Shown: positions 5,933 to 13,019, counted from the first letter of the stretch. The stretch is 23,701 nt of DNA from Solirubrobacter sp044865965 (GCA_044865965.1 JBIOTP010000265.1:1-23701), one strand, 5' to 3'. The notes: generated by a model from the letters alone, not told the origin. Program-made: numbers and translations.

Positions 5933-7090
5933 CTACCGCATCGCGCGGGCGATCACGAGCCGCTGGATCTCGTTCGTGCCCTCGTAGATCTGCGTGATCT
6001 TGGCGTCGCGCATGTAGCGCTCGACCGGGTACTCCGTCACGTAGCCGTAGCCGCCGAGCACCTGCACCGCCTCGACCGTCACCGCCATCGCGGTATCGGA
6101 GGCGAACAGCTTCGCCATCGCCGAGTACTTGCCGCGGTCGGGCTCGCGGCGGTCGATCTTGGCGCACGCCCGGTACAGCAGCTCCCGCGCGGCCGCCGTG
6201 CGCGTCTCCATGTCGGCGAGCTTGAACTGGATTCCCTGGAAGTCCGCGATCGGCTGCCCGAACTGGCGCCGCTCGCTCGCGTACGCGTTCGCGTGGTCGA
6301 TCGCGCCCTGGGCGATCCCGACCGCCTGGGCAGCCACGCCGAGGCGCGAGTGGTCGAGCGTGCCGAGCGCGACGTGCATGCCGCGCTCCTCCTCGCCGAT
6401 CAGGTTCTCGGCGGGGATGCGCACGTCCTCGAAGATCGGCTGGCCGGTCGGCGAGCCCTTGATCCCCAGCTTGTGCTCGAGCTTGCCGACCGAGAAGCCC
6501 GGCCGGTCGGCCTCCACCACGAAGGCGGAGATCCCGCGCGAGCGGGCGGCGGCGCGGTCGGTCTTGGCGAACACGACGTAGAAGTCGGCGATGCCGAGGT
6601 TCGTGATCCAGTTCTTGGTGCCGTTGACCACCCACTCGTCGCCGTCGCGCTCGGCGCGGGTGATCATCCCGCCGGGATCGGAGCCGGCCTCGGGCTCCGA
6701 GAGCGCGAACGCCGGCGACCACTCGCCGCTCGCGCAGCGCGGCAGGAAGCGCTGCTTGAGCGCCTCGGAGCCGAACAGCTTGATCGGCAGCGTGCCCAGC
6801 TCCTGGATCATCAGGATCAGCGCGCTGGAGGCGCAGGCGCGCGCGATCTCCTCCACCGCCACGTTGAGCATCAGCGTCCCGGTGCCCGTGCCGCCGTGTT
6901 CGGGATCGAACGGCAGCCCCAGCAGGTCGTGCTCGGCGAACAGCCGGCGGATGTCCCACGGGTACTCCGCCTTGGCGTCGATCTCCGCCGCGCGCGGAGC
7001 CACGCGCTCGCGCACGATCTGGCGGATCGCGTCGCGGAACTCGACCTGCTCGTCGGTCAGGGCGTAGGTGTCGGCGGTCGAGGTGGGCAT
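5933..7090 (-). CDS. Acyl-CoA dehydrogenase
   Basis: This FAD flavoenzyme introduces the alpha-beta double bond in acyl-CoA thioesters, passing electrons to ETF. Its 385 residues match the standard family length. The N-terminal helical domain is followed by both signatures: FALSEPEAGSD (about residue 128 on) and QVLGGYGYVTEYPVERYMRD. It ends in QIYEGTNEIQRL, where Glu370 of YEGT is the catalytic base position of short/medium-chain enzymes. GTKNWITNLG contributes to flavin contact. Chain length or branched-chain preference cannot be read safely. It is the first of the leftward group, with TACCCT 6 nt before the ATG. No other beta-oxidation gene is nearby, so it is not part of a visible pathway operon. 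Confidence 0.96.
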   Translation of the reverse strand: MPTSTADTYALTDEQVEFRDAIRQIVRERVAPRAAEIDAKAEYPWDIRRLFAEHDLLGLPFDPEHGGTGTGTLMLNVAVEEIARACASSALILMIQELGTLPIKLFGSEALKQRFLPRCASGEWSPAFALSEPEAGSDPGGMITRAERDGDEWVVNGTKNWITNLGIADFYVVFAKTDRAAARSRGISAFVVEADRPGFSVGKLEHKLGIKGSPTGQPIFEDVRIPAENLIGEEERGMHVALGTLDHSRLGVAAQAVGIAQGAIDHANAYASERRQFGQPIADFQGIQFKLADMETRTAAARELLYRACAKIDRREPDRGKYSAMAKLFASDTAMAVTVEAVQVLGGYGYVTEYPVERYMRDAKITQIYEGTNEIQRLVIARAMR

Positions 7091-7096
7091 GAGAGG

Positions 7097-7102
7097 AGGG
7101 TA
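7097..7102 (-). promoter_or_regulatory. -10 box (TACCCT) of the acyl-CoA dehydrogenase gene
   Basis: Read leftward, TACCCT ends 6 nt before the ATG at 7090, the same spacing as at 825, 5920, 9562, 12339 and 22584. No Shine-Dalgarno lies between and no clear -35 was seen. Confidence 0.5.
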
Positions 7103-7147
7103 CGCGGCCGGGTTTGCGGGCCTCCGGCCCTGGGGACCCCAGAACCG

Positions 7148-7372
7148 ATGGGTATCGGAACCTCCCTATTCCTGATCGCGGTCGGCGCGATCCTCAAGTT
7201 CGCCGTCGACGCGGACGTCCAGGGCATCGAGCTCGCGACCGTCGGCGTCATCCTGATGGTGATCGGGGTCGTCGGCCTGCTGATCTCGCTGTTCTTCCTC
7301 TCGGAATGGCGGCGTCGCGGGACGGTCGTGGAAGACCGCCCCGTCATGCGCGACCGCGAGTATCTGAGCTAG
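7148..7372 (+). CDS. DUF6458-type small membrane protein
   Basis: This 74-residue protein has two hydrophobic helices. The first (GTSLFLIAVGAILKFAV) is followed by a short acidic turn (DADVQGIELA), then the second (VGVILMVIGVVGLLISLFFL). A cytoplasmic basic/acidic tail begins SEWRRRG. The sequence agrees well with the DUF6458 family, which is common in Actinobacteria and of unknown function. The ATG at 7148 sets the conserved N-terminus MGIGTSL. It stands alone, divergent from the acyl-CoA dehydrogenase and convergent with the NlpC/P60 gene, 14 nt from it. I saw no TANNNT box or strong Shine-Dalgarno. A GGGGACCCC dyad just upstream may affect expression. Confidence 0.88.
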   Translation: MGIGTSLFLIAVGAILKFAVDADVQGIELATVGVILMVIGVVGLLISLFFLSEWRRRGTVVEDRPVMRDREYLS

Positions 7373-7386
7373 GTACCCCCGCCTAG

Positions 7387-8151
7387 CTAGAGCCCGGCGG
7401 GGTGGCGGGCGACGTAGGCGTCCGCGGGGCGCATCTCGTCGCTCCAGCGCGGGCCCCTGCCGGCGTTGTGATAGCCGGTGTCGAACCGCAGGCCCGCCAC
7501 GACCAGGTAGGAGTGGCCGCTGTTGGCGTAGCTCGTGATCCAGATGCCCTCGCCGGGCTCGCCCCACGACATGAAGTCGGTGGAGTCCAGCGGCTTCGTC
7601 ACGAGCCCGGCGCCGTGCAGAGCGTAGGACTCCGAGCCCGAGCAGTCGTAGCCGTCGTCCTCCCAGTCGCCGTGGCCGCCGCCGTACTTGTACGGCTTGC
7701 CGACGATCTCGTTCGCCGCGGCGATCACCTGCGCGACCGCCGGCGGCGCGTCCGTGGGCGCGATCGCGGTGCCGTCCTCCGACAGCGTCGCCTTGGAGGT
7801 GGGCGCGAGCGGCTGCGTCCCGCCCGTCGCGTTCAGCCCGCTGACGCCCTCGTTGACCTGGCCGCGAAGCATCGCGGCGTCGCGGCGGCTGACCGAGCCG
7901 TTGACCTTCAGCGACGAGCGGCGCTCCCAGCCGCGCACGTTGCGCGTGGTGCCCGAGCCGTACTGGCCGTCGACGGTCGTGGCGAACCCGACGCGGGTCA
8001 GGAAGTCCTGCAGGACGCGCACGTCGGTTCCGTGCATGCCCTTCCGCAGCGTGCGGTCCCCTAATGAAATACGAGCGGCGCTCGCCGGTGCGACCGGCAG
8101 CGTGGCCCCGGTTAAGAGCAAGCCCACGACGAGCGTGCGACAGCGTGACAA
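7387..8151 (-). CDS. Secreted NlpC/P60-type peptidoglycan endopeptidase
   Basis: This exported cell-wall hydrolase has 254 residues. A signal peptide (about 1-26, ending APASAA) precedes a PG_binding_1 domain (about 32-95; LRKGMHGTDVRVLQDFL, DGQYGSGTTRNVRGWE), a flexible linker, and a C40 peptidase domain from about 138. The catalytic Cys170 lies in GYDCSGS after KPYKYGGGHG, and His213 lies in SGHSYLVV. C40 enzymes cut D-Glu/diaminopimelate-type bonds in peptide stems. The start is TTG at 8149-8151, chosen because AAAGGAGA sits 5 nt upstream and the signal peptide begins there. The leader is a c-di-AMP riboswitch, so expression should fall when the second messenger is high. That linkage of c-di-AMP with wall hydrolases is well known in Actinobacteria. 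Confidence 0.92.
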   Translation of the reverse strand: MSRCRTLVVGLLLTGATLPVAPASAARISLGDRTLRKGMHGTDVRVLQDFLTRVGFATTVDGQYGSGTTRNVRGWERRSSLKVNGSVSRRDAAMLRGQVNEGVSGLNATGGTQPLAPTSKATLSEDGTAIAPTDAPPAVAQVIAAANEIVGKPYKYGGGHGDWEDDGYDCSGSESYALHGAGLVTKPLDSTDFMSWGEPGEGIWITSYANSGHSYLVVAGLRFDTGYHNAGRGPRWSDEMRPADAYVARHPAGL

Positions 8152-8167
8152 GACGATCTCCTTTTCA

Positions 8168-8335
8168 ACCGCCTACGGGGTTAGCTGTCGGGCTCGCGCG
8201 GAATAGGTCGCGCTACACCGCATGCTGCGGCGATTCGCCCCCGGGGCAGTGACCCCTGCCCCACTCGGTTCCCCCGCTCCTCTCCGGCCTGGGCCGGGGC
8301 GGACTCGGCGTTATGTCCCGTTCCCTTGAGCGCGG
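8168..8335 (-). promoter_or_regulatory. c-di-AMP riboswitch (ydaO/yuaA class)
   Basis: The leftward leader carries the conserved blocks of the ydaO/yuaA RNA in order: CTCAAGGGAACGGGA (near 8330-8316), GCCGAGTCC, GGGGGAACC (8275-8267), GGGGCGAATC (8241-8232), and the hallmark 3' block CCCGACAGCTAACC followed by CGTAGGC (8193-8171). GC stems separate them. This class binds cyclic di-AMP and usually switches expression off. It ends just before the AAAGGAGA Shine-Dalgarno of the NlpC/P60 gene, so control of either translation start or transcription is possible. I see no T-tract terminator. Boundaries are approximate. Confidence 0.9.
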
Positions 8336-8336
8336 C

Positions 8337-8342
8337 ACTCTA
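8337..8342 (-). promoter_or_regulatory. -10 box (TAGAGT) upstream of the riboswitch
   Basis: Read leftward, TAGAGT ends 6 nt before the first conserved riboswitch block (about 8330), placing the predicted transcript start at the 5' edge of the aptamer. No good -35 was found. Confidence 0.45.
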
Positions 8343-8359
8343 GCGCAGCGCCCAGCGGA

Positions 8360-8365
8360 TAGCTT
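8360..8365 (+). promoter_or_regulatory. -10 box (TAGCTT) of the aldolase gene
   Basis: TAGCTT ends 8 nt before the ATG at 8374, with no Shine-Dalgarno between. Together with the leftward box at 8337-8342 it makes a compact divergent promoter pair. Confidence 0.45.
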
Positions 8366-8373
8366 CCACGTGG

Positions 8374-9552
8374 ATGATCGGCCCCCTGCCGGACGGCCTT
8401 GAGCGCGCCACGGCCCACCTCGATCCGCTGTTCGCGGTCGTCGATCTCGACGCGTTCGACCTCAACGCGGCCGACCTGCTGCGCCGCGCGGGCGGAGTCC
8501 CGGTGCGGCTGGCGTCGAAGTCGGTGCGCTGCCGCGCGCTGGGCGAGCGCGCGCTGGCCGCCGGGCTCCGCGGCGTGCTGTGCTTTACGCTGCGGGAGGC
8601 GCTGTGGCTGGCCGGGCTGGGCTGGGAGGACCTCGTCGTCGCGTACCCGACCGTCGACCGCGCCGCGCTGCGCGAGCTGACCGGCGGGCCGGCGCGCGAG
8701 CGCGTGACGCTGATGGTCGACTGCCGCGCGCACCTGGACGCGATCCCGGCGGCCGCGCCGGAGGGGCCGGTGCGCGTCTGCCTCGACGTCGACGCCGGCT
8801 GGAGGGCCCTCGGGCGGATCCACGTCGGCGCCAAGCGCTCGCCGCTGTACGCGCCCGAGCAGGCGGCGGCCCTCGCGCGCGAGATCGTGCGCCGGCGCGA
8901 GCTGGTGCTCGACGGGCTGATGGCCTACGAGGGGCAGATCGCCGGGGTCGGCGACCGCCCGCCGGGGCGGCCCCTGATGGGCCTCGCGATCCGCGCCATG
9001 CAGGCGCTGTCGGCGCGCGAGCTCGCCGTCCGGCGCGCCGCCGTGGTCGCGGCGGTGCGCGAGGTCGCGCCGCTGCGGTTCGTCAACGGCGGCGGCACCG
9101 GGTCGATCGAGCGCACCGCGGCCGAGCCGGCGGTCACCGAGGTGGCGGCCGGGTCGGGGCTGTTCGGGCCGACGCTGTTCGACGCCTACCGGGCGTTCCG
9201 GCCGCGCCCGGCCGCCCTGTTCGCGCTCCCCGTGGTGCGGCGGCCGTCGGCGCGGATCGCCACCGCGCTGGGCGGCGGCTACCCGGCCTCCGGCCCGGCC
9301 GGCCGCGACCGCCTGCCGAGCCCGTTCGCCCCCGCCGGCCTGCGGCTCGACCGCCAGGAGGGCGCCGGAGAGGTCCAGACGCCGCTGCGCGGCGCGCCCG
9401 CCGCCGGGCTGCGGGTCGGCGACCGCGTGTGGTTCCGCCACGCCAAGGCCGGCGAGCTGTGCGAGCGCTTCGACGTGCTGCACCTCGTTCACGGCGGCGA
9501 GGTCGTAGACACCGTGCCGACGTACAGGGGCGAGGGTCGCTGCTTCCTTTAG
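8374..9552 (+). CDS. PLP-dependent D-amino-acid aldolase/deaminase (alanine-racemase fold)
   Basis: This 392-residue member of the fold-type III PLP enzymes is usually annotated amino acid deaminase/aldolase. The alanine-racemase-like N-terminal barrel starts LFAVVDLDAFDLNAADLL. Lys49 in RLASKSVRC is the expected Schiff-base lysine. CLDVDAGWRALG, LMAYEGQIAG and RFVNGGGTGSI follow the family layout of phosphate and cofactor contacts. The C-terminal domain contains FRHAKAGELCERFDVLHLV, whose His and Cys resemble the metal site of D-threonine aldolase and D-serine dehydratase. Likely substrates are D-threonine or D-serine; this is inferred from the family. It is 9 nt from the peptidase gene downstream and diverges from the riboswitch-controlled hydrolase, which suggests wall D-amino-acid turnover. 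In other Actinobacteria I recall it beside a sugar-lactone oxidase gene, here 3.5 kb away. Confidence 0.85.
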   Translation: MIGPLPDGLERATAHLDPLFAVVDLDAFDLNAADLLRRAGGVPVRLASKSVRCRALGERALAAGLRGVLCFTLREALWLAGLGWEDLVVAYPTVDRAALRELTGGPARERVTLMVDCRAHLDAIPAAAPEGPVRVCLDVDAGWRALGRIHVGAKRSPLYAPEQAAALAREIVRRRELVLDGLMAYEGQIAGVGDRPPGRPLMGLAIRAMQALSARELAVRRAAVVAAVREVAPLRFVNGGGTGSIERTAAEPAVTEVAAGSGLFGPTLFDAYRAFRPRPAALFALPVVRRPSARIATALGGGYPASGPAGRDRLPSPFAPAGLRLDRQEGAGEVQTPLRGAPAAGLRVGDRVWFRHAKAGELCERFDVLHLVHGGEVVDTVPTYRGEGRCFL

Positions 9553-9555
9553 AGT
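9550..9555 (+). promoter_or_regulatory. -10 box (TAGAGT) overlapping the aldolase stop codon
   Basis: The TAG stop of the aldolase gene is the first half of TAGAGT, which ends 6 nt before the GTG at 9562. The peptidase gene may thus be both co-transcribed and started independently as a leaderless message. Confidence 0.45.
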
Positions 9556-9561
9556 CGGGCG

Positions 9562-12018
9562 GTGCAGGAGAAGGCCCGCATCGCACCCGAGGAGCTGCAG
9601 ACCAGCGCTCCCGCGCATGTCGATGCGCCGCGGCCGGCGCTGTCGAGCAGCCTGCTCGCGCGCCGCGCGCGGGCGCTGCTGGCGCGGTCTCCGCTGTCCG
9701 TCGACCTCGACGCCGCGCGCACCGCCGGTCGGGCCAAGGGCGAGGTCTTCACGATGCTGCGCACGCGCGGTCCGGCCGCCTCCGACGCCGAGGCGCTGCG
9801 GATCCTGCGCGAGCTGTACGCCGACGGCACCGACGACCGCTGGCTCGCCGAGATGCTGCTGCGCCACGGCCCGGAGCCGCTGTGGCCCGCCGCGGCCATC
9901 GCGGAGCGCGCCCGGCGGGGCAGCCGGCACAGCTGGTCGCCCGAGCCCGGGAACATCCGGGCCGAGCTGCCGTTCCCGGCGGAGTCCGGCGCCTCCTCCC
10001 CGCAGCCGGTGGTGGCGTACTTCTTCCCCGGCCGCACCGAGCGGCGGGCGCTGATCATCGGCGGCGTCCACGGCAGCGAGCCGCAGGGCGCCCGCGTGGT
10101 GGAGTCGCTGCGCGCCGAGCTCGAGCGGATGTGCGCGGCCGGGACCCCGCCGCACTTCTCCGCCATCCTCGTCCCGGTCCTGAACGCGCGCACGCACGGG
10201 CCCGGCCTGACGCGCGGCCAGCGCTACATCCCGCGCGACCCCACCGCGACCCCGTCGTCGGCCACCGAGGCCACGGGCATCGAGCCCAACCGGACGTTCC
10301 CGGCACCGGGCGAGGACTACGCGGACGCGCGCGCCCGGGCGGCCGCGGGGCGCCCGGAGCTCGTCTACACGCCGCCCGCGAGTGGCCCGGCGCCGGCCCG
10401 CACCGGCCACGAGGCCTCGGAGATGATCCCCGAGACCCGCGCGCTCATCGCCCTGATCGAGCGCTTCCAGCCCGAGCGGATCGCGAGCGCGCACGCGCAC
10501 TCGATCGGCCCCACGGCGGCCGGCCGCCGGGGCGACGACCCGGGCGTGTTCGTGGATGCGGCGCGCCGCTCCGACGGCACCGCGGACCCCGCCGGCCGCG
10601 CGCTCGGCGAGCGCATGCTCGCCGAGGGCCAGCGGCGGGGCGGCGCGCTCCCGGCCGGCGTGCGCGAGGGGCGCATGAACCCGTTCCTCGGCAACGTCGG
10701 CGGCGAGGTCACCTACGACCCCGCGGCGCCGCACCCGCAGGGGTACTCGCTGGGCGACTGGGCGCCCGCGCCGACCGCGACGCGCGGCGGCATCACCACG
10801 GTCACGATCGAGGTGCCGCAGTACGGCTCAGGCGTGCGCCAGGCGGAGCGCCAGCAGGTCGAGGACCTGCACCGCGACCTGCTGCGCGACGTCTTCCTGG
10901 GCCCGGACCCCGCTCCGCAGGCGCCGGCTGCGCCCACGGGCACTCCGGCCGTGACCCGCAAGCTCGCGCGCCAATCGCCGCCGACGGCCACGTCCACGCC
11001 CACGGCGACGTCCACGCCCACAGCCTCGGCCACGCCCACGGAGGCGGCCAAGATCGCCCAGCTCAGGGAGCTGCTGAACCGCTGGAACGTGCCCGAGCAG
11101 GAGGTCGTCGACCTCATGAAGACGCTCTCGGCGAGCGAGGTGGCGACCGTGCTCGACGACGCCGACCTCAAGCGACTCACCGCGGGCTCCCTCGACGGCA
11201 CCGAGATGCGCGACGCCGTCAAGGGCATGAACGGCGACCTCGGCAAGAGCCTGCAGTGGATGTTCGCCGGCGGGACGCAGTGGAGCTACGTCAAGGCCGT
11301 CGTCGCCGCGCACAAGACCGGGCGCAGCGACGCGGCCAAGGCGACCGGCGTCAAGGACGGGTTCGTCGCCACCTGCAGCCAGAGCGAGATATTCGACGCG
11401 ACGCGGCTGCTCGAGCTCGACGAGAAGACCGCCAAGGAGTGGCTCGAGGCCGCCGGCCTGACCGTCTACAAGGTCGTCGACACCGTCGCCACTGAGCTCG
11501 ACGGCGTGAAGCTCGACCCCGCCCTGCAGGCCAAGGTCGCCGAGTTCACCAAGTACCTGGTCGACAACTACATCGTCAGCGGCAACATCGTGTCCGACGG
11601 CGAGGGCGGCGTGCGCTCACCCGCGAGCGCGCACGTCAAGAGCACGGCCTACCGCATCCGCAAGGGCGAGATCCCGCTGGCGGACCTGCAGGCGCTCACG
11701 GACGGCAAGGACCAGGACGGCAACGTCTGGTACCAGTCCGGGTGGACCCAGGCCGACGCGCAGGCGAGCGCCACCAAGCTGTGGGACGGCGCGCGGGCCA
11801 ACGAGGGCTATCCGTTCGACGATCCGAAGCGGCTTCCGAACGGGCTCAAGGAGCCCAAGATGAGCACGCACTGCGTCGGGAAGGCGATGGACGTGACGAT
11901 CCCCTGGCGCGGCGGCGATGGCTGGCACGCGGAGGCGAAGGAGCTTGTGGCGCGGTTCGGGCTCGCGCGGCCCGAGGCCGACGAGCGCTGGCACTTCGAG
12001 CTGCCCGGCGGCCCATGA
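9562..12018 (+). CDS. Bifunctional M14 and M15 zinc peptidase, candidate wall effector
   Basis: This 818-residue protein carries two peptidase domains. The M14-type carboxypeptidase domain (about 150-445) has zinc ligands His170 and Glu173 in GGVHGSEPQG, a histidine in SAHAHS (311 or 313), and catalytic Glu417 in TVTIEVPQ. A Ser/Thr/Pro linker (about 472-493) follows, then an uncharacterised helical region (495-690). The C-terminal M15 DD-peptidase-like domain has STHCVGKAMD (His770, Asp777) and ERWHFE (Glu808, His811). No signal peptide is visible, so it is either cytoplasmic, released by lysis or exported by another route. The sequence before the linker (AVTRKLARQ) resembles the end of the LQR motif of eCIS cargo, but the full motif is absent. 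M14 and M15 enzymes commonly trim peptidoglycan stems. The GTG start follows TAGAGT by 6 nt. A small gene overlaps its stop as ATGA. Confidence 0.87.
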   Translation: MQEKARIAPEELQTSAPAHVDAPRPALSSSLLARRARALLARSPLSVDLDAARTAGRAKGEVFTMLRTRGPAASDAEALRILRELYADGTDDRWLAEMLLRHGPEPLWPAAAIAERARRGSRHSWSPEPGNIRAELPFPAESGASSPQPVVAYFFPGRTERRALIIGGVHGSEPQGARVVESLRAELERMCAAGTPPHFSAILVPVLNARTHGPGLTRGQRYIPRDPTATPSSATEATGIEPNRTFPAPGEDYADARARAAAGRPELVYTPPASGPAPARTGHEASEMIPETRALIALIERFQPERIASAHAHSIGPTAAGRRGDDPGVFVDAARRSDGTADPAGRALGERMLAEGQRRGGALPAGVREGRMNPFLGNVGGEVTYDPAAPHPQGYSLGDWAPAPTATRGGITTVTIEVPQYGSGVRQAERQQVEDLHRDLLRDVFLGPDPAPQAPAAPTGTPAVTRKLARQSPPTATSTPTATSTPTASATPTEAAKIAQLRELLNRWNVPEQEVVDLMKTLSASEVATVLDDADLKRLTAGSLDGTEMRDAVKGMNGDLGKSLQWMFAGGTQWSYVKAVVAAHKTGRSDAAKATGVKDGFVATCSQSEIFDATRLLELDEKTAKEWLEAAGLTVYKVVDTVATELDGVKLDPALQAKVAEFTKYLVDNYIVSGNIVSDGEGGVRSPASAHVKSTAYRIRKGEIPLADLQALTDGKDQDGNVWYQSGWTQADAQASATKLWDGARANEGYPFDDPKRLPNGLKEPKMSTHCVGKAMDVTIPWRGGDGWHAEAKELVARFGLARPEADERWHFELPGGP
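10984..11037 (+). repeat. Three 18-bp tandem repeats coding the Ser/Thr/Pro linker
   Basis: Copies start at 10984, 11002 and 11020, with consensus ACGGCSACGTCCACGCCC. The first two differ by one base and the third has diverged. Each encodes TATSTP-like hexapeptides of the interdomain linker. Copy number could vary between strains by slippage without breaking the frame. Confidence 0.85.
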
Positions 12019-12329
12019 CGCACTGGCGGGCGATCGTCGCGTTCACCGACACCGACGACGTGAGCGACGACTGGAACTGGTTCTACGGCGACATCCGCGA
12101 CGCCTGCGCGGGCACGGACGTGCACGTCGCCTACGCGGAGCCGGGGGTCGACGAGGTGGTCGTCGGGCCCGCCCGCGTCGGCATCGCCGAGTTCCGCGTG
12201 CATCGCAAGGGCTACCTGTTCATGGAGAGCGGCCGCGAGACGGTGTTCGTGCCCTACGATCAGAGCCGGATCACGCTGCAGCGCGCCGCGGAGCACTTCG
12301 GGACCGACCTGAGCCTCAAGCGCGCATAG
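12015..12329 (+). CDS. Small protein coupled to the M14/M15 peptidase
   Basis: I do not recognise this 104-residue soluble protein. It begins MTHWRAIVAFTDTDD, is acidic in its first half (DDVSDDWNWFYGDIRDA), and has a predicted mixed alpha/beta pattern with VHVAYAEPGVDEVVVG and a basic end. The ATG overlaps the peptidase stop codon (ATGA), so translation is coupled and the two products are probably made in fixed proportion. That arrangement fits an accessory subunit, chaperone or inhibitor (immunity) protein for the peptidase; this is inference from position only. It has no signal peptide and no membrane segment. A cupin gene follows 9 nt later behind its own TAGGCT box, which overlaps this gene's stop codon. 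Confidence 0.78.
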   Translation: MTHWRAIVAFTDTDDVSDDWNWFYGDIRDACAGTDVHVAYAEPGVDEVVVGPARVGIAEFRVHRKGYLFMESGRETVFVPYDQSRITLQRAAEHFGTDLSLKRA

Positions 12330-12332
12330 GCT
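12327..12332 (+). promoter_or_regulatory. -10 box (TAGGCT) of the cupin gene
   Basis: The TAG stop of the small coupled gene forms the start of TAGGCT, which ends 6 nt before the ATG at 12339. This is the same stop-plus-promoter overlap as at 9550. Confidence 0.45.
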
Positions 12333-12338
12333 GCAGGC

Positions 12339-12695
12339 ATGGACCTCAAGCTCCAGAGCCTCGACGAACCAACCGACGTACGGACCTTCGAGAAGGGCCG
12401 CTTCGAGATCTACGAGATCGGCGGCACGGTGCTCGGTCGCGCCACGTACGAGCCCGGCTGGCGGTGGACGGAGCACCTCGGCCCGGAGGCCGGCACCGCG
12501 CTGTGCGAGGTCGAGCACGTCGGGCTCGTGCTGACCGGGCGCGCGGCGGTGAAGATGGCCGACGGGCGCGAGTTCGTGATGGGGCCGGGCGAGCTGTTCG
12601 CGATCCCGCCCGGCCACGACAGCTGGGTCGTCGGCGACGAGCCCTACGTGTCACTCCACATCGTCGGCGGGCGGCGCTACGCCTCGCCGTCGTAG
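12339..12695 (+). CDS. Single-domain cupin protein
   Basis: This 118-residue beta-barrel of the cupin_2 type shows VEHVGLVLTGRAAVKMADG as the first cupin motif region. The second motif is GPGELFAIPPGHDSWVVGDEPYVSLHIVG, with His in PPGHDSW as a likely metal ligand. The first motif keeps EVEHVG, giving a Glu/His pair that could bind a metal. The enzymatic or binding role is unknown; many such proteins are small-molecule isomerases, dioxygenases or sensors. It appears intact, unlike the cupin gene converging on it, whose 3' end it overlaps by 19 bp. It lies 9 nt after the small gene at 12015 and may be co-transcribed with it. Confidence 0.85.
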   Translation: MDLKLQSLDEPTDVRTFEKGRFEIYEIGGTVLGRATYEPGWRWTEHLGPEAGTALCEVEHVGLVLTGRAAVKMADGREFVMGPGELFAIPPGHDSWVVGDEPYVSLHIVGGRRYASPS

Positions 12696-13007
12696 TAGTC
12701 GAGCCCGCGGTCGCGCCAGACGCGGACGTTGTCCTGCGGGTCGGGGGTGAACGCCGCGATCTTGCCCGAGTCCGGGTAGACGATCACCGCCGGCAGCCGA
12801 GCCGTCGAGATGCTCGTCGTGGTAGGGGCAGATGCTGTTGCCGGCCGGGATCTCGTACAGCGCTCCGGCCATGAGGCTCGCGCCGACCGGTCCGCCGACG
12901 CGGGCGAAGCCGGTCTCGTAGCCGGGCGGGTCGGCCTCGCTCCAGGTCAGCTCCGGGTCGTCGGCGTCGTAGGCGGGCTGCGCGTTCACGAAGTTGAACC
13001 GTTGCAT
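12677..13007 (-). pseudogene. Cupin gene with internal deletion and frameshift
   Basis: From ATG 13007 the frame gives a normal cupin N-terminus (MQRFNFVNAQPAYDADDPE, GFARVGGPVGASLMAGALYEI, SICPYHDEHLD) and then nonsense. The true C-terminus lies in another frame from about 12811: STARLPAVIVYPDSGKIA, then DPQDNVRVWRDRG and DYYDGEA, with TAG at 12677-12679. The family normally has a middle section beginning EEWLLVL and ending VLMIST, about 50-60 codons, which is absent. At the junction ATCTCGACG (12803-12811) fits both sides: CAT-CTC-GAC-G of EHLD and ATC-TCG-ACG of IST. A deletion between two 9-bp repeats explains both the loss and the frame change. The start is 4 nt after the lactone-oxidase stop, so it was the second gene of that operon. 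Confidence 0.85.
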
Positions 13008-13019
13008 GGCGTCATCCCA
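13006..13019. repeat. 14-bp direct repeat, copy 1
   Basis: ATGGCGTCATCCCA here overlaps the cupin start codon and the stop of the lactone-oxidase gene. An identical copy lies at 14330-14343, on the other side of that gene. The flanking bases differ. Confidence 0.7.

Noticed and set aside
4925..7372. 815-codon open frame on the + strand
   Set aside because: Only its last 74 codons (from 7148) look like a protein (DUF6458). The rest is antisense to the metallopeptidase and acyl-CoA dehydrogenase genes.
9562..9760. Complete LQR-x-x-GN-x-AV motif at the N-terminus of the M14/M15 protein
   Set aside because: Only loosely similar Leu/Arg-rich sequence (SLLARRARALLARS) is present. The GN-x-AV core is missing, so eCIS export is only a hypothesis.
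8311..10734. 807-codon open frame on the - strand
   Set aside because: Antisense to the aldolase and peptidase genes, of low-complexity composition. The true leftward element near its end is the riboswitch.
10984..11037. CRISPR-like repeats
   Set aside because: The 18-bp units are contiguous, in frame and within a linker. There are no spacers or cas genes.
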